Assembly: GCA_026770585.1 (NCBI GenBank)
Contig: MU646822.1
Coordinates: 294,873 to 305,352, forward strand
DNA from: Baffinella frigidus
Taxonomy: Eukaryota; Cryptophyceae; Cryptomonadales; Baffinellaceae
Direction of reading: 5' to 3'
Length of the DNA: 10,480 nt
Positions within the stretch are counted from its first letter, which is position 1; every line of letters starts with the position of its first letter. The notes under the pieces were generated by a model that worked only from the letters and a program-made list of their open reading frames with translations, was not told where the DNA came from and searched no databases. Shown piece after piece: positions 1-5,641 of this stretch. Made by a program: the position numbers and the translations under genes.

Positions 1-36
1 CCCCAAACCCCAAACCCCAAACCCCAAACCCCAAAC
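1..36 (-). repeat. CCCCAAA heptamer array at left edge
   Basis: Five perfect head-to-tail copies of CCCCAAA, equivalent to TTTGGGG read outward on the minus strand. This is a one-base variant of the TTTAGGG telomere repeat, and the C-rich strand runs 5' to 3' from the edge, as at a left chromosome end. However, the sequence directly after it recurs at about 1063-1147 next to a degenerate CCCCAAA stretch. The junction is therefore a dispersed unit, and an interstitial location is at least as likely as a true telomere. Confidence 0.85.
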
Positions 37-97
37 AGAAACGACAACGCAGGTCTGCACCCTCCCCAGTCCTCCCATCCTCCATGGGGAGGACTTT
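22..97 (+). repeat. Dispersed repeat A, copy 1
   Basis: CCCCAAA followed by AAACAGAAACGACAACGC, a CTGCACCC block, and a GGGGAGGACTTTC tail. The same order of blocks, with scattered substitutions and small gaps, is present at 1063-1147. The two copies are direct repeats about 1.04 kb apart. No coding potential is visible. Confidence 0.7.
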
Positions 98-400
98 CAT
101 CTCGGAAGATAACTGAATCAGTTCCGTTTCAATAGGAGATTGCATAGGAGAAATTAGTTAGGGCATAGTAAACTTAATTAGGCGTCCTAATTACACGAGG
201 AACGATAATTAGGGAACTGGTTCAGTTGCCTTTCGAGATGAACTTGGGGGAGGGTCTGTGGTCCACAGAACTCGATTTCAACTTGACCCATTTCCTTCTA
301 GGGGAGATCCCCGCCTGTGGCCTGAAGAAACCCGGCACCGCTGTCGAGCGAGTCTGGCACGAAATCAACAGCCAACGTCGAAAATCGACCTTCACTTTTC
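98..400. other. Gene-free stretch, mostly unique
   Basis: No supported gene. Two small inverted repeats are visible: AACTGA-A-TCAGTT at 111-123 and TAATTAGG-CGT-CCTAATTA at 175-193. Opposed open frames of 63 and 86 residues cross this region, overlap each other, and show no recognisable domain, so they are not called. Confidence 0.6.
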
Positions 401-430
401 CGTAGAACCCCCCTATGTCCCTACGGTAGG
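401..430 (+). repeat. Distant inverted repeat B, left copy
   Basis: CGTAGAACCCCCCTATGTCC followed by CTACGG is repeated in inverted orientation at 1469-1496 with about one extra base. It ends in the CCTACGGTAGG core that recurs across several elements of the window. It is probably one end of an old, disrupted inverted-repeat element. Confidence 0.6.
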
Positions 431-792
431 GCCTATGGATTACGTTTAGATGGACTGTTCCCTTCTCGCTCGGCAGCGGCACGGGGGGGCGGGATCCACC
501 AGCAACCCGAAGCAGCTTTTACCGGATCCTTGCAAGAATCTGGGAATGAATTTTTTTTTTGATTTACTCGTGCGATCCTACGGTAGGAGGCCCTAGGGAC
601 CTGGCAATTGCTGACGGTTAGATTCAAGGAGATATCCTTGGTTTGGCTGAAAATTACTGATGTACCCGACCCGGTTATAAGCTGCTACGGGTTGCTGGTG
701 GGGGGAGTGGACCGCAAAGCCTCCCCCAAGTCACCCCCGTGGATGTCAACACTTCTCATCACGCGGGTGTGTGGTCCAAACCCCAAACCCTA

Positions 793-909
793 CAGGGGTA
801 CCTCCCTCACAAGAAACCGCCCCCCCCTGGGACCCTACAGTAGGAGCATGCCTAGGGCCCTATGTTGGTCCTAGGGGGGTGGGCGTTTCTTATGAGCGAG
901 TTACCACTC
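793..909 (+). mobile_element. TA-MITE family 1, copy 1 (decayed right end)
   Basis: The left end reads TA then CAGGGGTACCTCCCTCAC, matching the family terminal inverted repeat (TIR) with two substitutions. It is followed by an AAGAAACCGC block, a C-run and the CCTACAGTAGG core. The right TIR, TTTCTTATGAGCGAGTTACC, is recognisable but its last bases are changed and the flanking TA is lost. The left flank is CCCCAAACCC, so it inserted in telomere-like sequence. This is the oldest-looking copy. It has no coding capacity. Confidence 0.85.
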
Positions 910-1042
910 GGTGGGCTACGAGGGTTTCGTTGACCTCGGATTCCGGGGTGTTACGAGACCAATTTGCATTAGAAAAATCCTGAAAGTTGATTGTCTTCAG
1001 GTAGGTTGACTTTTGATGAAAGGTTCGTAGTCCACCGTGTGG
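910..1042 (+). repeat. Dispersed repeat F, copy 1
   Basis: Begins GGTGGGCTACGAGGGTTTCG and ends near CACCGTGTGG. A diverged full-length direct copy lies at 8875-9006, with the shared block TTGAC(T/C)TTTGATGAAAGGT. A short third copy of its left end is at 8526-8556. The left boundary is sharp: it abuts MITE copy 1 here and a foldback element at 8876. Confidence 0.7.
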
Positions 1043-1062
1043 CCCCTCTCAACCCATCAAAC

Positions 1063-1147
1063 CCCAAACCCGAACCCCCAAACTCCAAACAGAGACGGCA
1101 ACGCTGGGCTGCACCCCCCCAAGTCCACCGTGGGGACTTTCCTCCTA
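1063..1147 (+). repeat. Dispersed repeat A, copy 2
   Basis: Degenerate CCCCAAA-type repeats followed by CAGAGACGGCAACGCTGGGC and CTGCACCCCC, collinear with 22-97. This copy lacks a clean heptamer array, showing that the left-edge array is associated with an interspersed unit. Confidence 0.7.
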
Positions 1148-1270
1148 CCTATCGCGGCCGCTGCGGGCATTGGAGCCGTTTTTTTTTACTGGAGAAGTCG
1201 GGCCTAGCCGGCTTTGTTTTTTTTGAGGTGCGGGGCGGTTGACTGGTTCGGATAACAAAGATTAAATCAA

Positions 1271-1282
1271 GGGGGGGGGGGG
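1271..1282 (+). repeat. G12 homopolymer
   Basis: Twelve consecutive G residues, followed by further G-rich sequence to about 1312. Prone to slippage, so the run length may be inaccurate in the assembly. Confidence 0.9.
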
Positions 1283-1310
1283 TGCGGGGTCGTGTGGGGG
1301 GGTCGCTTGC

Positions 1311-1376
1311 GCTGCTGGTGTCAACTTTCAGGGAAGTCAACTTGCTGCTGGTGTCAACTTTCAGGGAAGTCAACTT
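1311..1376 (+). repeat. Tandem duplication of a 33-bp unit
   Basis: Two identical 33-bp copies (1311-1343, 1344-1376) beginning GCTGCTGGTGTCAACTTTCA and containing AAGTCAACTT. A further CAGGG follows. The perfect identity implies a recent event. The unit carries the AAGTCAA motif enriched across the window. Confidence 0.95.
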
Positions 1377-1468
1377 TCAGGGCTGAACGGGGGTGTCGAG
1401 GTCTGACAAGCAGATACGAGACTCCACAACCCCTAAGCGATAAGACCTAGGACCCTACGGTAGGCAAC

Positions 1469-1496
1469 CCGTAGGGACATAGGGGGGTTCCTACGG
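1469..1496 (-). repeat. Distant inverted repeat B, right copy
   Basis: Inverted counterpart of 401-430, adjacent to a CCTAGGACCCTACGGTAGG core at 1446-1464. Spacing between the copies is about 1.04 kb. No duplicated target can be identified. Confidence 0.6.
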
Positions 1497-1595
1497 ATAA
1501 GGTAACGGAAAGGTGGCCCGATTTGGGCCGAAAATTCTTTCGTAGCCCGCTGTGTGGGGTGCCGCGCCCGGGGCCAGGAAACTACGAGAATTCAA

Positions 1596-1668
1596 ATGGC
1601 TCTTTCAATCTGCATGATATGCAGATTCATCACGTCCTCTCGGAGACATGATGAAGGCGAAGAGCCAT
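1596..1668 (+). other. Compact three-way-junction foldback, 73 bp
   Basis: An outer stem ATGGCTCTT (1596-1604) pairs with AAGAGCCAT (1660-1668). Inside are two hairpins. One is perfect, AATCTGCAT-GAT-ATGCAGATT (1607-1627). The other, at about 1628-1653, pairs TCATCA with TGATGA around further GTC/GAC pairing. It is tRNA-sized but has no T-loop TTC signature or D-arm consensus, so it is not called as tRNA. It may be a structured RNA or a cruciform-type repeat; no second copy is in the window. Confidence 0.6.
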
Positions 1669-2020
1669 GACATCTCACCGGTCGGGGATATAGAAGAATA
1701 GTAAATGGTGTGCTGTTTACATGCGACCTTCTTAGCTTGCATTAATGAATTTCGAATAAATGGACTATTTACCACACAAAAGTTAGTTTTGTTGTAATCT
1801 CTTTCGAATAAATGGACGCAAAAGTGCTTTGGTGTTTTTTAACGCGTCTTCTTGGTCGTTGCGACGCGACCCCCAAGGAAAGTGACGCGTCCCCCATGAG
1901 AGCCTTGCGCCCATATTCTCATAGACGGATCCAGTCGTAAAGAGAAAACGACGCAACTCAGGACGTGAAGATCCCTAAAAGGATTGTATATCCAGCTGAT
2001 AAATAGCCTCTACAAGTCCC
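1669..2020. other. Gene-free stretch with a short direct repeat
   Basis: No gene is supported. TTTCGAATAAATGGAC occurs at 1750-1765 and again at 1802-1817. Two further similar blocks, GACGCGACCCCC and GACGCGTCCCCC, lie near 1864-1895. The rest appears unique. Confidence 0.6.
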
Positions 2021-2124
2021 TATCCCTTAAGTGGCGAGTAGGCTCATACGCCCTACGGTAGGGCCCTAGGACCTGCCTAGGGCGAGTTAGGGCGAATATT
2101 CGCCCGTCCGCCACTTAAGGGATA
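2021..2124 (+). mobile_element. Putative MITE family 2 (TCCCTTAAGTGGCG ends)
   Basis: A 104-bp unit with perfect 16-bp inverted ends, TATCCCTTAAGTGGCG and its complement. If the outermost TA is the duplicated target, the element itself is 2023-2122. The interior carries the CCTACGGTAGG-GCCCTAGG core shared with other palindromic elements here. A related right end, CGCCACTTAAAGGATA, is at 3733-3748. No empty site is visible, so the TA duplication is inferred. Confidence 0.7.
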
Positions 2125-2353
2125 ACCCAGGGCCTTGGAAACTTGGTAGTCGCCACCCTCCGGGCGCGGTGTGCATGATGTGGTGATCGGCGTAGGAGGT
2201 GGAGTTAGAATCCATCCGGAAAATGCTCGTATGAACGGCCGACACGGGGTATAGTAAGTGGCACAATGCGTAGCATGTGCGGCGCTGACGCTGGTTGTTG
2301 GGCAATAAATTATCAATCTCTCTCTGGTTATCGGTGCATGGGCGATCGGAGTG
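2125..2353. other. Unique gene-free segment
   Basis: Two overlapping minus-strand frames of 98 and 108 codons cross it and run into the MITE at 2356. Neither has a recognisable domain or start context, and they share the same DNA in different frames. No repeat partner was found in the window. Confidence 0.55.
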
Positions 2354-2355
2354 TA

Positions 2356-2474
2356 CAGGGGTACCTCGCTCACAAGAAACCGCGCCCCCCCTAGGACCCC
2401 ACAGTGGGAGCATCCCTAGGGTCCTATGGTGGTCCTAGGGGGGGGGGCGGTTTCTTATGAGCGAGGTACCCCTG
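2356..2474 (+). mobile_element. TA-MITE family 1, copy 2
   Basis: 119 bp, flanked by TA at 2354-2355 and 2475-2476. The left end CAGGGGTACCTCGCTCAC has one substitution from the TIR; the right TIR is perfect. The interior is C-run, CCTAGGACC, a short core, GGTCCTAGG, then a G-run. The whole element is a foldback with no coding room. The TA duplication indicates a Tc1/mariner-superfamily transposase acting in trans. Confidence 0.92.
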
Positions 2475-2608
2475 TACATGGTTTTCTAGGACCACCGGAG
2501 GGGTCCTAGGTCCATACTTTATTTTTCTCGAAAAAACTCGGGTGAATATTCTCCCAATCGACAATAAGGGATACATCCCTGTACGTAGGACCCTACGATG
2601 GTCCTCTA

Positions 2609-2726
2609 CAGGGGTACCTCGCTCATAAGAAACCGCCCCCCCCCCTAGGACCACCATAGGACCCTAGGCATAGCCCTACTGTAGGGTCCTAGGGGGGTGC
2701 TGTTTCTTATGAGCCGGGTACCCCTG
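2609..2726 (+). mobile_element. TA-MITE family 1, copy 3
   Basis: 118 bp between TA 2607-2608 and TA 2727-2728. The left TIR is perfect; the right has two changes (GCCGGGTACCCCTG). The right flank GACCAGAATTCTG also occurs at 3526-3538 preceded by an unoccupied TA at 3524-3525, which confirms the right boundary. Confidence 0.92.
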
Positions 2727-2728
2727 TA

Positions 2729-2858
2729 GACCAGAATTCTGCTCGGAATCCGCGTCGAAGCATATTATGTGGAGGGCACGAGGCGGAAGTTGGAAGGGCC
2801 AGAGAAGAGTTTCGCGAGCGGCCGCAGGTTGGGTGCGTGCCCTGGCCCACTGCGTGAT
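2729..2858 (+). repeat. Dispersed repeat C, copy 1
   Basis: Begins GACCAGAATTCTG and contains CGAGGCGGAAGTTGGA, AGAAGAGTTTCGCGAG and GTGCGTGCCCTGGCC. Related copies are at 3526-3650 and, from its middle onward, about 4025-4098. A minus-strand frame (2676-2909) covers it but also covers MITE sequence and is not supported. Confidence 0.75.
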
Positions 2859-2859
2859 T

Positions 2860-3077
2860 GTGAGGACCGTCTCGGGACGAGCCCGCCTCAGGCGGAGAAC
2901 ATAAGTCATTTATGTAGACTTTAGGATATTGGGGGATAAAAGGAGATCCGCCTTTTGGGGAATAAATGTGAGGACCGTCTCGGGACGAGCCCGCCTCAGG
3001 CGGAGAACATAAGTCATTTATGTAGACTTTAGGATATTGGGGGATAAAAGGAGATCCCGCCTTGTGGGGGAATAAAG
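2860..3077 (+). repeat. Tandem duplication of a ~108-bp unit
   Basis: Copy 1 is 2860-2967 and copy 2 is 2968-3077. They are identical except for a few bases near the 3' end (GATCCGCCTTTTGGGG versus GATCCCGCCTTGTGGGGG). The near-identity suggests a recent duplication or an assembly effect. The duplicated minus-strand peptide in this frame is a by-product of the DNA duplication. Confidence 0.95.
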
Positions 3078-3091
3078 TCATCAGTGTTCAG

Positions 3092-3170
3092 AGTGATACT
3101 GGGTTCCGGAAGGCCTCTGTGTGGTACGTATCTGTGTATTATTTGGTCAACGTCCGCCCCCCTGGCTAGC
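3092..3170 (+). repeat. Dispersed repeat H, unoccupied copy
   Basis: Runs from GTGATACTGGGTTCCGGA to CCGCCCCCCTGGCTA. The same sequence is at 3323-3356 plus 3474-3517, interrupted by MITE copy 4. Here the corresponding position is intact, GTGTGGTACGTATCTG, with a single TA at 3125-3126. This copy is an empty site for MITE family 1. Confidence 0.9.
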
Positions 3171-3201
3171 CGCAGGTTGGAGTGCGTGCCCTGGCCGTAC
3201 G

Positions 3202-3294
3202 CTGCCGTCGTGGTTTAGGGTTTGGGGTACAGGGTTCAGGGTTCAGGGTTTAGGGTTCGGGGGTTTCAGGTGCCCACGAGAGAGAGAGAGAGAA
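3202..3294 (+). repeat. Dispersed repeat E, copy 1 (telomere-like plus short GA)
   Basis: CTGCCGTCGTGG followed by mixed TTTAGGG/TTCAGGG heptamers, then GGGGGTTTCAGGTGCCCACG and a (GA)n tract of about 15 bp. It matches 4430-4533 with roughly four substitutions over the first 83 bases. The GA tract there has expanded to over 130 bp. Confidence 0.9.
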
Positions 3295-3356
3295 ATGTCG
3301 AGTGCGTGTCCTGGCCCACTGCGTGATACGGGGTTCCGGAAGGCCACTGTGCGGTA

Positions 3357-3473
3357 CAGGGGTACCTCGCTCATAAGAAACTCCCCCCCCCCCTAGGACC
3401 ACCCTAGGACCCTAGGCATGTCCTACTGTAGGGTCCTAGGAGGGGGCGGTTTCTTATGAGCGAGGTACCCCTG
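3357..3473 (+). mobile_element. TA-MITE family 1, copy 4 (best preserved)
   Basis: 117 bp, TA at 3355-3356 and 3474-3475, with both terminal repeats perfect over at least 24 bp. Flanks are GTGCGG-TA and TA-CGTATCAGTG, and the matching empty site is at 3119-3135. The right ~75 bp are identical to copy 6 (5094-5199), so the two are recent sisters. The C-run is 11 long. Confidence 0.96.
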
Positions 3474-3525
3474 TACGTATCAGTGTATTATTTGGTCAGC
3501 GTCCGCCCCCCTGGCTAAGTTGGTA

Positions 3526-3650
3526 GACCAGAATTCTGGCCGAAATCCGCGTTGAAGCACACTTCAGTACATGTACGCGGAGGGGACGAGGCGGACGTAG
3601 GACGGGTCGGAGAAGAGTTTCTTTCGCGAGAAGGTGTAGGTTGGTGTGTT
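3526..3650 (+). repeat. Dispersed repeat C, copy 2
   Basis: GACCAGAATTCTGGCCGAAA onward, parallel to 2729-2858 with substitutions and a few short insertions. It is preceded by TTGG-TA rather than by a MITE, giving an empty site relative to copy 3. Confidence 0.75.
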
Positions 3651-3716
3651 TCGGAGGCACACCCACCTAGGACCCTACATGTAGGGCCCTAGGACCTGCC
3701 TAGGACCTGTACGGGG

Positions 3717-3748
3717 TCCTTTAAGGGCCCCTCGCCACTTAAAGGATA
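3717..3748 (+). mobile_element. Relic end of MITE family 2
   Basis: CGCCACTTAAAGGATA (3733-3748) resembles the right TIR of the 2021-2124 element. The left part, TCCTTTAAG at 3717-3725, pairs with CTTAAAGGA at 3738-3746. The upstream DNA at 3667-3710 carries the CCTAGGACCCTAC...GGGCCCTAGGACCTGCC core, but an intact left TIR is not visible. Confidence 0.5.
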
Positions 3749-3844
3749 GCCGCGCCCCCCCGTAGGACCACCGCAGGGCTATGTTCCCTAGGCCTATTAC
3801 TCTGGCCCTATGGTGTCCTAGGGTGGGGGGCGGCTCCTGTGCGG
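3749..3844 (+). mobile_element. Degenerate MITE-like foldback
   Basis: GCCGCGCCCCCCCGTAGGACC at the left faces GGTGTCCTAGGGTGGGGGG and CGGCTCC at the right. This has the same C-run/CCTAGGACC architecture as family 1, but without the CAGGGGTACC ends. It is best read as a decayed relative or internal remnant. Confidence 0.45.
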
Positions 3845-3868
3845 CTCCTTAGCGAGGTCTAGATCATA

Positions 3869-3987
3869 CAGGGGTACCTCGCTCATAAGAAACCGCCCCC
3901 CCTAGGACTCTACAGTAGGCCCATGCCCAGGGCCCTACGGTGGTCCTAGGGGGGGGGGGGCGGTTTCGTATGAGCGAGGTACCCCTG
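3869..3987 (+). mobile_element. TA-MITE family 1, copy 5
   Basis: 119 bp between TA 3867-3868 and TA 3988-3989. The left TIR is perfect and the right has one change (TTTCGTATGAGCG). Flanking GCGAGGTCTAG occurs on both sides of the insertion region (about 3852 and 4000), indicating insertion in or beside a small duplicated host sequence. Confidence 0.93.
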
Positions 3988-4114
3988 TAGCCTTAGCGCG
4001 GTCTAGCGAGGTCAACTTCCACATGGCGGAAGTTGGACGGGTCGGAGAAGAGTTTCGACAGCAGCTGTAGGTTCAGCACGTGTCCTGGCCGTACCCTGCC
4101 ATGAGAGACGTTAT

Positions 4115-4262
4115 TATCTCAGAAAACGAGTTCTAAAACTCATTTTCTTAAGTCAATTCCCCTACAAATTCGTCAACTTATTCTTTACTCTCTGCATAAG
4201 TTGACAAATTTGTAGGGGAATTGACTTAAGAAAACGAGTTTTAGAACTCGTTTTCTGAGATA
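4115..4262 (+). mobile_element. TA-flanked foldback element, 144 bp
   Basis: Arms 4117-4181 and 4196-4260 pair at 63 of 65 positions around a 14-base loop. TA stands at 4115-4116 and 4261-4262. Ends are TCTCAGAAAACGAG and its complement, and each arm holds a smaller hairpin, AGAAAACGAG...CTCATTTTCT. It carries AAGTCAATTCCCC. It interrupts a 31-bp tandem array: GAGACGTTATTA lies immediately left and the array resumes to the right. No coding capacity. Confidence 0.9.
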
Positions 4263-4272
4263 AGTTATGAGT

Positions 4273-4365
4273 AACCCCACACCTCATGAGAGACGTTATT
4301 AATAACCCCACACCTCATGAGAGACGTTATTAATACCCCCACACCTCATGAGAGACGTTATTAGT
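4273..4365 (+). repeat. 31-bp tandem array, three units
   Basis: Units at 4273-4303, 4304-4334 and 4335-4365 read AACCCCACACCTCATGAGAG then ACGTTATTAAT, with one or two substitutions. A partial unit at 4099-4116 sits left of the foldback element, so the array predates that insertion. Confidence 0.95.
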
Positions 4366-4429
4366 AGCCCCAAACCCCACGCCTCAAAGCCCCGCCCGGC
4401 TCCTCAGGGTTGAGTGTCCGGGCCCTACC

Positions 4430-4501
4430 CTGCCGTCGTGGTTTAGGGTTTAGGGTACAGGGTTTAGGGTTCAGGGTTTAGGGTTCGGGGGTTTCAAGTG
4501 C

Positions 4502-4542
<41 letters not shown>

Positions 4543-4641
4543 GGATGGAGGAAGCGAGGGACAGAAAGAGAGAGAAAGAGAGAAAGAAAGAGAGAGAGAG
4601 AGAGACAGAGAGCGAGAGAGAGAGAGAGAGAGAGCGAGAGG
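4430..4641 (+). repeat. Repeat E, copy 2, with expanded GA purine tract
   Basis: 4430-4505 repeats 3202-3277 (CTGCCGTCGTGG plus TTTAGGG/TTCAGGG heptamers). 4506-4641 is almost pure GA/GGA/GAAA with only scattered C or T. Minus-strand frames here are runs of Leu-Ser and are not genes. A long purine strand of this kind can adopt triplex DNA. Confidence 0.95.
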
Positions 4642-4797
4642 TCGGAGGGGTGACGGACCCGTTGTAGCGTCCAACGAGAGGCGTTCCCGAGAGGGACAAG
4701 TCCCCTAGCACGTCCAGAGCCTGTCTCAGGGCTTAGGGTTCAGGGTTTAAGGTCTACCCTACCACGCCAGAGGGCTCGAGGGTCATGACTGCCTTAT

Positions 4798-4817
4798 CGA
4801 CGCCAGAGCAGGCGTCG
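4798..4817 (+). other. Perfect short hairpin
   Basis: CGACGCC-AGAGCA-GGCGTCG, a 7-bp stem with a 6-base loop, 8 bases before the large palindrome at 4826. No function can be assigned. Confidence 0.7.
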
Positions 4818-4825
4818 TTGACTTT

Positions 4826-4973
4826 AACGGCCTAAAAATGGGGTAGTTAGGCCTACGGCATTGCCTAGGACCTCCTACCGTAGGCCGAGACTTTTTGGTC
4901 CTAGGATCCCTCGGCCTACGGTAGGAGGTCCTAGGCAATGCCGTATGCCTAACTACCCCATTTTCAGGCCGTT
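4826..4973 (+). mobile_element. 148-bp near-perfect palindrome (foldback/MITE-like)
   Basis: Arms 4826-4889 and 4910-4973 match at 62 of 64 positions around a 20-base loop. Ends are AACGGCCT...AGGCCGTT. The arms contain CCTAGGACC, and CCTACGGTAGG in both orientations, the core shared with families 1 and 2. No clear target duplication is visible. A plus-strand frame beginning at 4861 is produced by the palindrome and the following MITE. Confidence 0.92.
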
Positions 4974-5025
4974 CGCCTATGAATGTCGCAGAAAGATCTC
5001 AAACGTGGATGTTTCGAGGCCTCGG

Positions 5026-5092
5026 TTGCCCCTAGATCAGGGGGGGCGGCAAGGGTTGAGGGTGTATGGTTCTCGAGAGGGCGAAGTCCTCT
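5026..5092 (+). repeat. Dispersed repeat D, copy 1
   Basis: TTGCCCCTAGATCAGGGGGG then CGGCAAGGGTTGAGGGTG and a TTCTCGAGAGGGCGAAGTCC tail. It is paralleled at 5367-5434. The unit continues beyond MITE copy 6 as GCACGTCCAGAGCCTGTCTC, also found uninterrupted at 4708-4727 and, with substitutions, at 5435. Confidence 0.8.
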
Positions 5093-5093
5093 A

Positions 5094-5199
5094 CAGGGGT
5101 ATCTCGCTCATAAGAAACTGCCCCCCCACCTAGGACCCTAGGCATGTCCTACTGTAGGGTCCTAGGAGGGGGCGGTTTCTTATGAGCGAGGTACCCCTG
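5094..5199 (+). mobile_element. TA-MITE family 1, copy 6 (short)
   Basis: 106 bp between TA 5092-5093 and TA 5200-5201. One substitution in the left TIR; the right TIR is perfect. It lacks about 11 bp present in copy 4 but is otherwise the same across the right half. Host flanks GTCCTC-TA and TA-GCACGTCCAG match the empty site GTCCCCTAGCACGTCCAG at 4700-4717. Confidence 0.95.
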
Positions 5200-5236
5200 T
5201 AGCACGTCCAGAGCCTGTCTCAGGGCTTAGGGTTTA

Positions 5237-5355
5237 CAGGGGTACCTCGCTCATACGAAACCGCCGCCCCCTAGGATCTTACAGTAGGGGTGTGGCTATA
5301 GCCCTATGGAGGTCCTAGGGGGGTGGGGCGGTTTCTTATGAACAAGGTAACCCCG
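5237..5355 (+). mobile_element. TA-MITE family 1, copy 7, in telomere-like DNA
   Basis: 119 bp, TA at 5235-5236 and 5356-5357. The left TIR has one change and the right is decayed (ATGAACAAGGTAACCCCG). Removing the element restores GCTTAGGGTTTAGGGTTCAGGG, so it inserted in the TA of a TTTAGGG heptamer. Confidence 0.9.
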
Positions 5356-5450
5356 TAGGGTTCAGGGTTGGCCCTCGACCAGGGGGGCGGCAAGGGTGTG
5401 GGGTGTAGGGTTCTAGAGAGGGCTGAGTCGCCTAGCACATCGAGAGCCTG

Positions 5451-5549
5451 TTTCAGGGTTTAGGGTTTAGGGTTTAGGTTTTAGGGTTTAGGGTTTAGGG
5501 TTTAGGGTTTAGGGTTTAGGGTTTAGGGTTTAGGGTTTAGGGTTTAGGT
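5451..5549 (+). repeat. Interstitial TTTAGGG array (G-rich strand forward)
   Basis: About a dozen TTTAGGG units, with one TTTTAGG-type slip near 5477-5483 and a TTCAGGG at the start. TTTAGGG is the telomere repeat of many plants, algae and some alveolates. It is followed by CCAGGGGGGCGG. Confidence 0.95.
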
Positions 5550-5578
5550 GCCAGGGGGGCGGATAGGGATGCCTGAAC

Positions 5579-5641
5579 CATAAAACCCTAAAGCCTAAAC
5601 CCTGAAGCCTAAACCCTGAAGCCTAAGCCATAAACCCTAAA
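5579..5641 (-). repeat. Degenerate CCCTAAA array
   Basis: Variant heptamers CCCTAAA, GCCTAAA and CCCTGAA, opposite in strand to the array ending at 5549. The two arrays form a head-to-head arrangement across a ~30-bp spacer. Confidence 0.9.

Noticed and set aside
1596-1668. tRNA gene
   Set aside because: Length fits, but the acceptor stem is 9 bp, there are only two inner arms, and the conserved T-loop and D-loop bases are absent.
2077-2413. Minus-strand frames of 98 and 108 codons
   Set aside because: They overlap in different frames, extend into MITEs at one or both ends, and show no recognisable motif.
2676-3081. Minus-strand frame with a duplicated peptide
   Set aside because: The peptide repeat mirrors the 108-bp DNA tandem duplication and the frame also covers MITE sequence.
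4471-4711. Leu-Ser repeat proteins on the minus strand
   Set aside because: Direct translation of the GA microsatellite.
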